Shown: positions 1 through 6,641 of the stretch, piece after piece
How the letters are laid out: each line of letters starts with the position of its first letter
Position numbering within the stretch: the stretch's first letter is position 1
NCBI GenBank assembly: GCA_903861235.1
Contig: CAIOTP010000259.1
Location: forward strand, 1 to 12,545
Direction: 5' to 3'
From: an uncultured bacterium
Lineage (GTDB): Bacteria > Planctomycetota > Phycisphaerae > Phycisphaerales > SM1A02
Length of the DNA stretch: 12,545 bases
Made by a program: the position numbers and the translations under genes
The notes under the pieces: generated by a model
Databases searched by the model: none
What the model saw: the letters and a program-made list of their open reading frames with translations, nothing else
Told to the model about the DNA's origin: nothing

Positions 1-219
1 CCGCTGCAGATGTACCTGTGCGACGTCTACACCGTGAACACGAACATCGCCGGCATTCCCGGGATCAGCGTGCCCGTGGGCTTCGTGCCGCGAGACGGGC
101 GCCCTCTGCCGGTGGGACTTCACCTGCAGGGGCCGGCCATGGCCGATGCGACGCTGCTGCGGGCCGCGGCCATGGTGGAGCGGCTCCACCCCGAGGCGGC
201 TCAGCGCCCCGCGTTCTGA
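1..219 (+). CDS. gatA: Asp-tRNA(Asn)/Glu-tRNA(Gln) amidotransferase subunit A, C-terminal part (5' end outside window)
   Basis: The reading frame is open from the first base and ends at TGA 217-219, giving the last 72 residues of an amidase-family protein. The segment TVNTNIAGIPGISVPVGF followed by LPVGLHLQGP and then ATLLRAA is the characteristic C-terminal end of GatA. In GatCAB this subunit hydrolyses glutamine to supply ammonia for converting misacylated Glu-tRNA(Gln) or Asp-tRNA(Asn). The catalytic Ser-Ser-Lys triad lies upstream of the window and cannot be checked, so another amidase-signature enzyme is possible but less likely. The ATG at 10 is internal and not the true start. The last 19 bp overlap the end of the convergent lipoprotein gene. 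Confidence 0.88.
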   Translation, partial: PLQMYLCDVYTVNTNIAGIPGISVPVGFVPRDGRPLPVGLHLQGPAMADATLLRAAAMVERLHPEAAQRPAF

Positions 220-734
220 TCCGCCGTCGGCAGATCCTCCGGCGAACGGGGCACCCGTGACCACTCGCGAAGGCGGCTGCGGAAGGCTCGCTCGAGTTGC
301 CCAGCCTGGTCCGTGCGCTGCGCGAAGTCGCCGATCGACGCCTGCACCGAGATCACGCCGTGTGCCTGATCACCCAGCACCGTGAGCGTGCCCGGATCGT
401 CCTGGATCGAGCGGAGCCGATAGCGAAGGCCGCCCTCGATGCGGTCCTCGCCCAGCACGCCCATCTCGCAGTCGCTCGCCGCCTTGCGAGCCACCACCGG
501 GACATCCACCCAGCGCCCCGCCTCGCCCGCCGGCTCGAGCGGCCTGGCCCCCTGGCGTTCGGCCGACGACTGCGCCTGGGCCAGGACGTCCACGATCTCC
601 TGCTGCTGTCCGGGCGTGAGCCTGCGGTTGACCGAGACGGGCTCGCCGGGTTCGCGCACGTTGCTCTCCACCGAATAGGGCGAGTGGCACGCGGCGAGCG
701 AAAGGCAGATCAGGCGAAGGCAGACTCTGGGCAC
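201..734 (-). CDS. Small predicted lipoprotein of unknown function
   Basis: A 177-residue protein read from GTG at 734 to TGA at 201. The N-terminus is a short lipoprotein signal: a hydrophobic stretch (LRLICLSLAAC) ends in a lipobox L13-A-A-C16, so Cys16 should be lipidated and the protein anchored in the envelope. The mature part is hydrophilic. Residues about 40-60 (LTPGQQQEIVDVLAQAQ) look helical, and residues about 75-135 look like a compact alpha/beta region. I recognise no catalytic motif and no family. It starts 9 bp after the mutY stop, so it is probably co-transcribed with mutY, but nothing in the sequence ties it to DNA repair. Its 3' end overlaps gatA by 19 bp tail-to-tail. The gene is well supported; the function is unknown. 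Confidence 0.75.
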   Translation of the reverse strand: MPRVCLRLICLSLAACHSPYSVESNVREPGEPVSVNRRLTPGQQQEIVDVLAQAQSSAERQGARPLEPAGEAGRWVDVPVVARKAASDCEMGVLGEDRIEGGLRYRLRSIQDDPGTLTVLGDQAHGVISVQASIGDFAQRTDQAGQLERAFRSRLREWSRVPRSPEDLPTADQNAGR

Positions 735-743
735 CCCGGCAAC

Positions 744-1793
744 CTAGCACGATCCTGGCCAGGCCTGCCGCGCCGCCTCGATCACCCGAAGGGCGGCGGC
801 CGGGACGGCACGGTGCCGCAGGCGTCCCAGGGGCACCCAGGTGAAATCCCCCGAGGCCGGCAGGCGTGCCGCCCGCACGATGAACCGGATCCTTCGGTGC
901 GTGGTGACGAAATCCACCTCGGCCAGCCTTCGCCCGGCGCGCATGCCGGGCATGCTCCGGGTCACTTCCGCGGCCGTGGCCGTGGGTGAAGCCTGACTGC
1001 ACGGCGGAACCAGCAGACCCTGCCAGAGGCCGTCGGACTTCCGCTGAAGCGCCACGCGGCCCGCGCGGATCTCCACCAGCGCATGAAGCACCAACGGGCG
1101 CTGCACGGGAGGTGCGCGAGGCACGGGAACCTGGGCCTGCGATCCTGCCTTGCGCGAACCACACTGCGCCGAGAGCGGGCACCGGCCGCACGCCGGCGAC
1201 CGTGGCGTGCAGATGGTGGCTCCGAGTTCCATGAGCGCCTCGTTGGTGACGCCCGGATTTTTCGCCGCCTGCACCAGATGGGTGGCCTGCTGCCAGCACC
1301 ACGACTGTCCTGCGGTGTCCGCCACCGGCTCGCGCCGATCCGAGAGGCGGGCCAGCACGCGGGTGACGTTGCCGTCCACGATCGGCTCGCGCTGGCCGAA
1401 CGCCAGACTGGCCACCGCTCCCGCGGTGTAGCGGCCCACGCCGGGAAGCGCTCGCAACGCCTGAGGATCCGAAGGCACCTCACCCCCGTGCCGCTCCACG
1501 ATGCACACCGCTGCGGCATGCAGCGACCGGGCCCGGCGGTAGTAGCCCAGCCCTCTCCAGGCTTCCAGGACCGCCGCTTCGCCCGCCCGAGCCATGGCAC
1601 GCGGCGTGGGGAAGCGACGAAGGAACTCTGGGAACCTTTCTGTGATCCGGGCCACCTGCGTCTGCTGCAGCAACGCTTCGCTCAGCAGCGCCGTCCAGGG
1701 CGTCCGCAGGCGACGCCAGGGCAGGTCCCGGGCATGCCTTCGAAACCACGACTCCAGATCGGCGGAAATGCTTGAAAACGAGGTCCTGGGCAT
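744..1793 (-). CDS. mutY: A/G-specific adenine DNA glycosylase MutY
   Basis: A 349-residue protein, normal length for MutY, which removes adenine mispaired with 8-oxoguanine. The helix-hairpin-helix glycosylase core is complete: catalytic Glu39 in SEALLQQTQV, GLGYY at 81-85, the hairpin LPGVGRYTAGAV at 116-127, and catalytic Asp140 in PIVDGNVTRVLAR. The [4Fe-4S] ligands C195-X6-C202-X2-C205-X5-C211 have the canonical spacing. Residue 122 is Tyr, as in Bacillus-type MutY, rather than the Ser of E. coli. The C-terminal third (about 230-349) is the NUDIX-like 8-oxoG recognition domain, with FVTTHRRI at 295-302 in the place of the family's FSH loop. The ATG at 1793 is the furthest-upstream start giving a normal N-terminus. 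No clear ribosome binding site precedes it. It probably forms an operon with the downstream lipoprotein gene. Confidence 0.95.
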   Translation of the reverse strand: MPRTSFSSISADLESWFRRHARDLPWRRLRTPWTALLSEALLQQTQVARITERFPEFLRRFPTPRAMARAGEAAVLEAWRGLGYYRRARSLHAAAVCIVERHGGEVPSDPQALRALPGVGRYTAGAVASLAFGQREPIVDGNVTRVLARLSDRREPVADTAGQSWCWQQATHLVQAAKNPGVTNEALMELGATICTPRSPACGRCPLSAQCGSRKAGSQAQVPVPRAPPVQRPLVLHALVEIRAGRVALQRKSDGLWQGLLVPPCSQASPTATAAEVTRSMPGMRAGRRLAEVDFVTTHRRIRFIVRAARLPASGDFTWVPLGRLRHRAVPAAALRVIEAARQAWPGSC

Positions 1794-1921
1794 GGTTGCG
1801 TGAAGGGGGTGGAACCGTTTCGTGGCTGACGTCGGAGAGTCCTTGCGGGTCCTTTCCCTGCCCCGTACCCTACCTCACCCCTCCGTCGGACACCCCACAA
1901 GACCCCCGCCGAAGACCCCAC
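1794..1921. promoter_or_regulatory. Divergent intergenic region between mutY and the ELDL-repeat membrane protein gene
   Basis: This 128-bp gap separates two divergent starts and should hold both promoters. On the plus strand a weak sigma70-like pair is visible: TTGCGG at 1843-1848 and TACCCT at 1866-1871 with a 17-bp spacer, which would leave a leader of roughly 45 nt before the ATG at 1922. The match is poor (TACCCT keeps only the outer positions of TATAAT). No convincing minus-strand promoter for mutY was seen. Neither start has a clear Shine-Dalgarno sequence. No small ORF or RNA is supported here. Confidence 0.3.
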
Positions 1922-3226
1922 ATGGCCAAGCTTTTCTACACCCTCCAAGAAGCCGCCGAGCGCCTTGGCAAGACCGGCGACGAGGTCACGGCACTCGTCG
2001 AGCAGGGCAAGTTGCGCGAGTTCCGCGACGCGAAGAACAACCTCACCCTGAAGGTCGAGGAGGTGAACCTGCTGGCAGGCGATTCCGCAGGCAGTTTCGA
2101 ACTGGACCTGTCCACCACGGCACCGGCCGAGAGCGACAGTTTCGAGCTCGATCTTTCGGAGTCCGGCCTGTCGGAGCCCGCGGCCAAGTCGGCGGCGGAC
2201 AGCCCCATCGGCCTCGACGCCATGGGCGGCGACGGCGCCACCGACGACCTGCTGCAGCTGGACCTGGGTGACTCCGGCTCCGCCGGCGCAGCTCCCACGC
2301 CGCCCGCGGCCCGTTCCGCCGCTCCGGCCCCGGAGGCCGAGGAGATGACCTTCGAACTGGACCTTTCGGGCAGCGCGGCAGCCGTACCCGCCCCCTCGGC
2401 CGGTGCATCCCAGTCCGCCATGGCCATGCCGGCCACGCCCGCCGGCACTCACGATGACATGACCTTGGAACTCGACCTCGGGGATTCCGCCCCCGCCGGG
2501 GCTCCCAAGGCCAGCGTGAGCGACGAGCTCACCCTGGAACTGGATCTCGACTCTTCCGCCGCCCCGGCTGCTCCGGCCAAGGGGGGCGACATGCTCGACA
2601 GCATGGGCAGCATGGCCGCGGCCAGTGCCGCCAGTGGCGTGGGTGCCTCGGCCGGAGGCTCCGCCGTGGACAGCCGCATGGGCAGCGCCGCGGGCTCGGC
2701 GATCGGTGATCGCGTGAACCTCGAAGGCGAAGGCTCGGGCAGCGGCCTGATGGACCTGACCAGCGACAGCGAGAGCAGCAGCATCGGCGCGGCGCTGATG
2801 GACGAGGCCTTCTCCTCAGACGAAGGCTCGGAACTGCCTGCCAACGCCAGCGGCATCTTCGGTGGCGAGGCCGGTGGCGAGAATGCCGCCGAAGGCGAAG
2901 CCGTGGCGGCGGGTGCCGCCGTGGCTGCCGCCGCGGTCGTGGCGACCTCGGGCAAGAGCGCCCGGGCTCCCATCTTCACCTCGGCCCCCACTTCGGTGCG
3001 CGAGGCCTATGACGGACCATGGAGCGGCCTGGGCGTGGGCCTGCTGCTCCCGAGCTTCCTGGGTCTGGCCGCTGCCGCCGCGGTGATGACGCTGCGGATC
3101 ATGGGTGCGCCGGCCGAGTGGGCCGTGATGTTCGCCAAGGACTGGATGATGTGGGGCGGGGCCTTCGCGGGCGCCGTCCTGGTCTGCGGTGGCATCGGCT
3201 TCTTCGTGGGCAAGGCCACGGAGTGA
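1922..3226 (+). CDS. Helix-turn-helix (excisionase/MerR-like) protein with acidic ELDL repeats and two C-terminal membrane helices
   Basis: A 434-residue protein. The ATG at 1922 is chosen because MAKLFYTLQEAAERLGKTGD begins a typical HTH_17/excisionase-like domain (about 1-52: TLQEAAERLG, then VTALVEQGKLREFRD); the frame is open further upstream but lacks similarity to any N-terminus. Residues about 55-215 are a low-complexity Ala/Pro/Ser/Asp linker with six ELDL-type motifs. A second conserved-looking block, GSGLMDLTSDSESSSIGAAL (272-291), follows. Residues 327-342 are an Ala/Val stretch. Two hydrophobic helices lie at about 368-392 and 411-430, ending in a short tail. From family knowledge, proteins with this layout occur in Planctomycetota; I know of no assigned function. 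It could be a membrane-tethered regulator, or the HTH fold could bind protein instead of DNA. psd follows 16 bp downstream, suggesting co-transcription. Confidence 0.8.
   Translation: MAKLFYTLQEAAERLGKTGDEVTALVEQGKLREFRDAKNNLTLKVEEVNLLAGDSAGSFELDLSTTAPAESDSFELDLSESGLSEPAAKSAADSPIGLDAMGGDGATDDLLQLDLGDSGSAGAAPTPPAARSAAPAPEAEEMTFELDLSGSAAAVPAPSAGASQSAMAMPATPAGTHDDMTLELDLGDSAPAGAPKASVSDELTLELDLDSSAAPAAPAKGGDMLDSMGSMAAASAASGVGASAGGSAVDSRMGSAAGSAIGDRVNLEGEGSGSGLMDLTSDSESSSIGAALMDEAFSSDEGSELPANASGIFGGEAGGENAAEGEAVAAGAAVAAAAVVATSGKSARAPIFTSAPTSVREAYDGPWSGLGVGLLLPSFLGLAAAAAVMTLRIMGAPAEWAVMFAKDWMMWGGAFAGAVLVCGGIGFFVGKATE
2093..2551 (+). repeat. Six degenerate ELDL-motif repeats encoded within the HTH membrane protein
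   Basis: Translated motifs are SFELDLS (58-64), SFELDLS (73-79), LLQLDLG (110-116), TFELDLS (143-149), TLELDLG (181-187) and TLELDLD (204-210). They are separated by Ala/Pro/Ser-rich spacers of variable length, so this is a protein-level short linear motif array, not a DNA tandem repeat. Codons differ between copies (for example GAACTGGACCTG against GAGCTCGATCTT), which indicates selection on the peptide rather than recent duplication. Confidence 0.8.
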
Positions 3227-3242
3227 GCCGACCGGATCCCGC

Positions 3243-3917
3243 ATGCTGAACAGGCACGGTTCGGACCAGTGGCTGCCGACGACGCTCGTCGCCGTTCCGG
3301 TGATGTCGGCTTGCGCCTGGCTTGCGGTTCGTGGCGAACCCGGCTGGTGGCTTCCCTTCGGCGTCTCGCTGCTGGCCTGGTCGGGGTTCTGCGCCTTCTT
3401 TCGCGATCCGCCGCGACGCCCGAACCCGTCGGATCGGCACAGCTGGCTGAGCCCGGCCGATGGTCGGGTGAGTTCGGTGGAACGCCATGCCCAGCATCCG
3501 GCCACGGACGGGCCCGCACTGGTCATCCGGATCTTCCTGAGCGTGCTCGATGTGCATGTGAACCGGGTGCCATGGGATGGCGAGGTGGTCCTTCGCGAGC
3601 ACCGTCCGGGTCAGTACCTGGACGCCCGAGCCGCCGAGGGCGCTCGTGTGAACGAAAGCCTGCTGGTCGGACTTCGCACCCAGGCCGGCACCCGCTGGGG
3701 CGTCCGACTGGTCGCCGGAGCGATCGCGAGACGCATCGTCTGCACGGCACGTGTGGGCGACCGCGTGCGGCGCGGTGAGCGGATGGGGCTGATCAAGTTC
3801 GGCTCCACCACGGAACTCATCGTGCCGGATGCACTGGGCGAGCCCCTGGTGCGTGTGGGTGACCGGGTGATCGGCGGCGTGACGCCGCTGGTCCGTTCAG
3901 AACATCAGGTCGTCTGA
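3243..3917 (+). CDS. psd: Phosphatidylserine decarboxylase proenzyme, short form
   Basis: A 224-residue pyruvoyl-dependent decarboxylase that would convert phosphatidylserine to phosphatidylethanolamine at the membrane. Two hydrophobic N-terminal segments (about 11-28 and 36-53) are followed by SPADGRV (70-76, with Asp73), then RIFLSVLDVHVNRVPWDGEV (96-115), the most diagnostic block of the family. IKFGST (184-189) is the self-cleavage site: the chain should break between Gly187 and Ser188, with the serine becoming the pyruvoyl group on the small subunit. The length and FGS(T) site fit the short archaeal-type/Bacteroidetes-type Psd, not the longer E. coli form. ATG 3243 gives a normal N-terminus; the upstream in-frame ATG at 3189 would overlap the preceding gene. 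No pssA is visible beside it. The last 21 bp overlap the convergent receiver-like gene. Confidence 0.92.
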   Translation: MLNRHGSDQWLPTTLVAVPVMSACAWLAVRGEPGWWLPFGVSLLAWSGFCAFFRDPPRRPNPSDRHSWLSPADGRVSSVERHAQHPATDGPALVIRIFLSVLDVHVNRVPWDGEVVLREHRPGQYLDARAAEGARVNESLLVGLRTQAGTRWGVRLVAGAIARRIVCTARVGDRVRRGERMGLIKFGSTTELIVPDALGEPLVRVGDRVIGGVTPLVRSEHQVV

Positions 3918-4973
3918 AGGCGGATCCTCGGGCTCCTCGGCGGCCGGAGGTGGCCAGGCCGGCTGAGCCCGGAGGTGCACCCGCTCGATGCGGGCCAGAT
4001 GCGCACCCAGCAGCGTGCGGACGGAATCGAGCGCGGTCTGGGCCGGCACGGGCCGCGGCTCACGGCCTCCCAGGATCAGGATGGCGGCGTGGCAACGGCC
4101 GTCGCTGCGGCACGGCGCCAGCATGGCCCAGCGGCCTCCGAGTTCGTGAGCATCGTCCGGAGCGCCCCACGTCATGGCGTCCTGCGTGCCCAGAATGCCG
4201 CCCACCACCACGCGGTCGGGAAGCAGGGATCGCTCCACTCGGGCCATGAGCCTGACCACGGCGTCCGCCTGCGGGCCTGCGCCGCCGCTGCAGGCGGCCA
4301 GACCGAACTGCGTGCCCGGGCCAGCCAGCCAGATCGCCACCACGGCATCCGGCAGGCATCGGGTGATGAAGTCCGCCGTCTCCCGTGACGCCGTCAGGGC
4401 GTCCAGCTCGCGACCGATCGCCTTTCGGAGCGCGTCCAGGCACGAAAGCGAGCTCTGGGAGGCGGGTGACATGGCCGAAAGCCATCCATCCAGCGTCTGG
4501 TGCGAAGGCTCACCGCCACGGATCCGTTGGGCGAGCCCCCGCAGCTGTTCGATCCTCTCGCGACGCTCACGGTCGACACGACAAGCCTGGACGCCTTCAC
4601 GCACGCGCTCCAGGAACTCGCGCGCCGAGCTCTCTCCCGAGATCGCCTGGACGGCACCGTCCTCCAGTGGCACGGCTTCCAGCGCGGACTCCGGGCCGAT
4701 CACCAGGATCCGGGTGGAGGGCGAGAGTCGACGGAGCCGCTCCAGGGGTTCGGTGGCGTCCAGGGCGGTGCTGGCGTCGACCACCACGACATCGATCCAT
4801 CGCTCCACACAACGCACGAATGCACGATGGGCGTCCGGAAGCACCTCCACGCGGTTTCCCCCCGCCACCAGCGCCTCCAGCCACTCCGGCCACCGGGCGG
4901 CATCACCCACGGCGAGCACCTGGGCGGGCGCCGTGGTGCGGGAGGAGCTGGGATGGGCGGGCTGATCGTGCAT
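3897..4973 (-). CDS. Degenerate receiver (REC-like) protein with C-terminal GAF-like region
   Basis: A 358-residue cytoplasmic protein with no signal peptide or membrane helix. Residues about 17-128 have the alternating beta/alpha pattern of a response-regulator receiver: VLAVGD, then DVVVVDAS with Asp66 at the usual phospho-acceptor place, then TRILVIGP. The acidic pair near strand 1 is reduced to Asp24 and the conserved Lys after strand 5 is not evident, so phosphorylation is doubtful. A charged, probably coiled-coil helix (about 129-152) leads into a central helical part and a region (about 195-330: VVAIWLAGPGTQFGLAAC, RWAMLAPCRSDGRCHAAILILGG) that resembles a GAF domain. The tail is Pro/Glu/Asp-rich and ends DDLMF. 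No DNA-binding output domain is seen. The REC-like call is moderately secure; the GAF call is tentative. Confidence 0.6.
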   Translation of the reverse strand: MHDQPAHPSSSRTTAPAQVLAVGDAARWPEWLEALVAGGNRVEVLPDAHRAFVRCVERWIDVVVVDASTALDATEPLERLRRLSPSTRILVIGPESALEAVPLEDGAVQAISGESSAREFLERVREGVQACRVDRERRERIEQLRGLAQRIRGGEPSHQTLDGWLSAMSPASQSSLSCLDALRKAIGRELDALTASRETADFITRCLPDAVVAIWLAGPGTQFGLAACSGGAGPQADAVVRLMARVERSLLPDRVVVGGILGTQDAMTWGAPDDAHELGGRWAMLAPCRSDGRCHAAILILGGREPRPVPAQTALDSVRTLLGAHLARIERVHLRAQPAWPPPAAEEPEDPPSDDLMF

Positions 4974-4984
4974 GGCCCCGGCTT

Positions 4985-5006
4985 GTCGACCTGATCCAGG
5001 GTCGAC
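4985..5006. promoter_or_regulatory. GTCGACC/GGTCGAC inverted repeat upstream of the receiver-like gene
   Basis: GTCGACC (4985-4991) and its reverse complement GGTCGAC (5000-5006) flank an 8-nt centre. The repeat lies 12 nt upstream of the ATG at 4973 on the minus strand, between tsaB and the receiver-like gene. It could be an operator bound by a dimer, or a 5'-leader hairpin affecting translation. GTCGAC alone is a palindrome, and in GC-rich DNA a 7-bp repeat can arise by chance, so the assignment is weak. Confidence 0.3.
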
Positions 5007-5022
5007 TTCAGGGCCTCAACGC

Positions 5023-5043
5023 GAAAATGGGGCCTCAGGCCCC
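5023..5043 (-). terminator. Possible rho-independent terminator overlapping the tsaB stop codon
   Basis: On the minus strand GGGGCC-TGA-GGCCCC forms a 6-bp GC stem with a 3-nt loop that is exactly the tsaB stop codon (5035-5037), followed by ATTTTCG. The stem is strong, but the T-run has only four residues and is interrupted by one A after the stem, so termination may be partial. Its position fits the end of the five-gene msrBA-to-tsaB run. Confidence 0.4.
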
Positions 5044-5757
5044 GCCTGTTCCGTCTGTACCGGCGCCGTGCCGCTCCCGCCACAGCCGCACGGCCTCGGC
5101 CTCCCGGGGATACAGGGGCACCAGGGCCTCCGCCCGGACCGTCCGGCCTCGCTCCAGCATGCGCATGCCCACCCTCAGCAGGCCGGCCGCATCCAGCTGC
5201 AGCGGCACACGCCGGATCCCCCGCCGTTCGCAGGCCTGCACCCAGCTGGCGGGCAGGTGCTCGTCGGCGACCAGGCATTCCACGCCCGCCTGGTCCCACA
5301 TGTCCACCGTTCGCGAGCGAGCGTCCGCGGCCACGTCGGGCTCACCCCGGCGATCCACCCGAGCGGTCCACGCCTCCTCGCCCTTGCAGGCCAACGCCAC
5401 CCACGAGGCCTGCTCCGGCTGCAGCCGACCTTCGCGCCGCGCCACCTCCACCGCGACCACGGCCGCGCAGACCTGCACCACCGGCACACCGATGGCCAGA
5501 GCCATGGCCTGAGCTGCGGCATGTGCCATGCGCAGTCCCGTGAAACCTCCGGGCCCGCCGTCCACGACGACCGCGCCGAGCGAACAGGGTGCCACCTGCC
5601 TTCTCCGGCAGAGACGGTCGATCGCCGGAAGCAGGTCCTCCACGTCGCGCCGGTCCGCCTGCACGGGCTCCTGCTCGACCCAGTCCGCGTGGCCCAGCGC
5701 CACCGACTGCGCACGCTGGCTTGCCTCGATCGCAAGCACCATGGCCTGGCCAGGCAT
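5035..5757 (-). CDS. tsaB: tRNA threonylcarbamoyladenosine biosynthesis protein TsaB
   Basis: A 240-residue ASKHA-fold protein of normal TsaB length. TsaB pairs with TsaD (and TsaE) to transfer threonylcarbamoyl from the AMP intermediate to A37 of ANN-reading tRNAs. The N-terminus MVLAIEASQRAQSVAL (6-21) matches the family's ILAIDTS start. GPGGFTGLRMA (69-79) is the hallmark GPGSFTGLR block with Gly for Ser, and the C-terminal LVPLYPREAEAVRLW (212-226) matches the family's P-x-Y-x-R-x-x-EAE ending. The ATG at 5757 shares one base with the stop of the upstream phosphoesterase gene (TGATG), indicating translational coupling; GAGGGGG about 10 nt upstream is one of the better ribosome binding sites in the window. 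An ATG at residue 6 is an alternative start. No tsaD, tsaE or tsaC is in the window. Confidence 0.9.
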   Translation of the reverse strand: MPGQAMVLAIEASQRAQSVALGHADWVEQEPVQADRRDVEDLLPAIDRLCRRRQVAPCSLGAVVVDGGPGGFTGLRMAHAAAQAMALAIGVPVVQVCAAVVAVEVARREGRLQPEQASWVALACKGEEAWTARVDRRGEPDVAADARSRTVDMWDQAGVECLVADEHLPASWVQACERRGIRRVPLQLDAAGLLRVGMRMLERGRTVRAEALVPLYPREAEAVRLWRERHGAGTDGTGGA

Positions 5758-6641
5758 CAGTCCGGATCCCCCTCGATCATCTGGATGTGCACGGCGGACA
5801 TGGCCGCGTCCGTCGCCGAAGGCACCGGCTGATCCAGCCGGAACGGCACCACCACGCCACGCTCATGATCCGAGTTGAGCAGCAGCAGGCTCTGGCCGAC
5901 CGCCTCCGCACCCTCGGGCACATGCTTGTGCCCCGCCACGAAGAGCCTCACGCCCCACGCCTGCGCCAAGGCCTGGGCCTGCGCTGCGGAAATGCCGCGG
6001 CCCCACGTCAGCTGCCATGCGGCACCCCGGCGGGCCTCGAAGTCGGCGTCCTGAAGTTCACGGTCGAACACGGCGGGATCGAAGCCCGCCAGAGCCAGCG
6101 GCGAAGGGAGCGAATGCGAGCAGAAGATGCCGCCGTGCGTCCGCACCGCCAGCGGCATGGCCTTGATGAAGCTTCGAATGGCGGCATCCACCACTTCGGC
6201 CTGCTCGCCGAAGCTCCAGTCCAGCCCGTCGCGGAAGAGAGCCGTGTTCTCGCCGGCCCCCTTGCTGACCGGCTGGTCGAAGGCCTGCGCAATCTCGTGA
6301 TTGGCCAGCATGGGATGCACACGGCCGGGGTGGGTCTCCATCAGCGTGGCCACCTTGGCGAGCATGCGCCAGCTCAGGTCCGCGCCATGCATGAGCCGGT
6401 CGCCGTGGATCAGCTCGTGCAGGATCAGGTGATGATCCGGCTGCTCCAGCTGCGCAAAGGCCACCACCTTGGCGAAGTGAATCGGATGATCATGCAGATC
6501 GCCGGTGGCCAGCAGGCGACCTCGATCAGGCAGGTGGATCACGCAACCCCTGCGGTTGGGATCCCCCCGAAGCAGGCGAGTGGCCCGACCGAACAGGCTC
6601 GCCACCCCTTCGGCGCCCAGCTGGTCGAGAGACGGCTTCAC
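5757..6641 (-). CDS. Calcineurin-like metallophosphoesterase
   Basis: A 294-residue protein starting at GTG 6641, with the five metal-binding blocks of the calcineurin-like superfamily in order: GDLHDH (Asp48, His50), HGDR (Asp81), ANHE (Asn114-His115), SHS (His176) and GHKH (His238, His240). The layout resembles PPP-type serine/threonine phosphatases and ApaH relatives, but the canonical GDxxDRG is HGDRLMHG and GNHE is ANHE, so the substrate cannot be inferred from the motifs. No signal peptide is seen, so it should be cytoplasmic. It overlaps the upstream DUF1573 gene by 4 bp (GTGA) and the downstream tsaB by 1 bp, so all three are probably translated from one message. The enzyme class is secure; whether it acts on protein, nucleotide or another phosphoester is unknown. 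Confidence 0.82.
   Translation of the reverse strand: MKPSLDQLGAEGVASLFGRATRLLRGDPNRRGCVIHLPDRGRLLATGDLHDHPIHFAKVVAFAQLEQPDHHLILHELIHGDRLMHGADLSWRMLAKVATLMETHPGRVHPMLANHEIAQAFDQPVSKGAGENTALFRDGLDWSFGEQAEVVDAAIRSFIKAMPLAVRTHGGIFCSHSLPSPLALAGFDPAVFDRELQDADFEARRGAAWQLTWGRGISAAQAQALAQAWGVRLFVAGHKHVPEGAEAVGQSLLLLNSDHERGVVVPFRLDQPVPSATDAAMSAVHIQMIEGDPD

Noticed and set aside
201..219. Convergent gene overlaps (201-219 and 3897-3917) as possible regulatory antisense
   Set aside because: Short tail-to-tail overlaps are common in compact GC-rich genomes, and no hairpin or other signal supports a regulatory role.
370..1302. Minus-strand open frame (310 codons) overlapping mutY and the lipoprotein gene in another frame
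   Set aside because: The translation is Gly/Ala/Arg low-complexity, while the overlapping mutY frame carries all catalytic and iron-sulfur residues.
1772..1921. N-terminal extension of the HTH membrane protein from the upstream ATG at 1772
   Set aside because: It would overlap the mutY start and add about 50 residues with no similarity to the HTH family, whose natural N-terminus starts at 1922.
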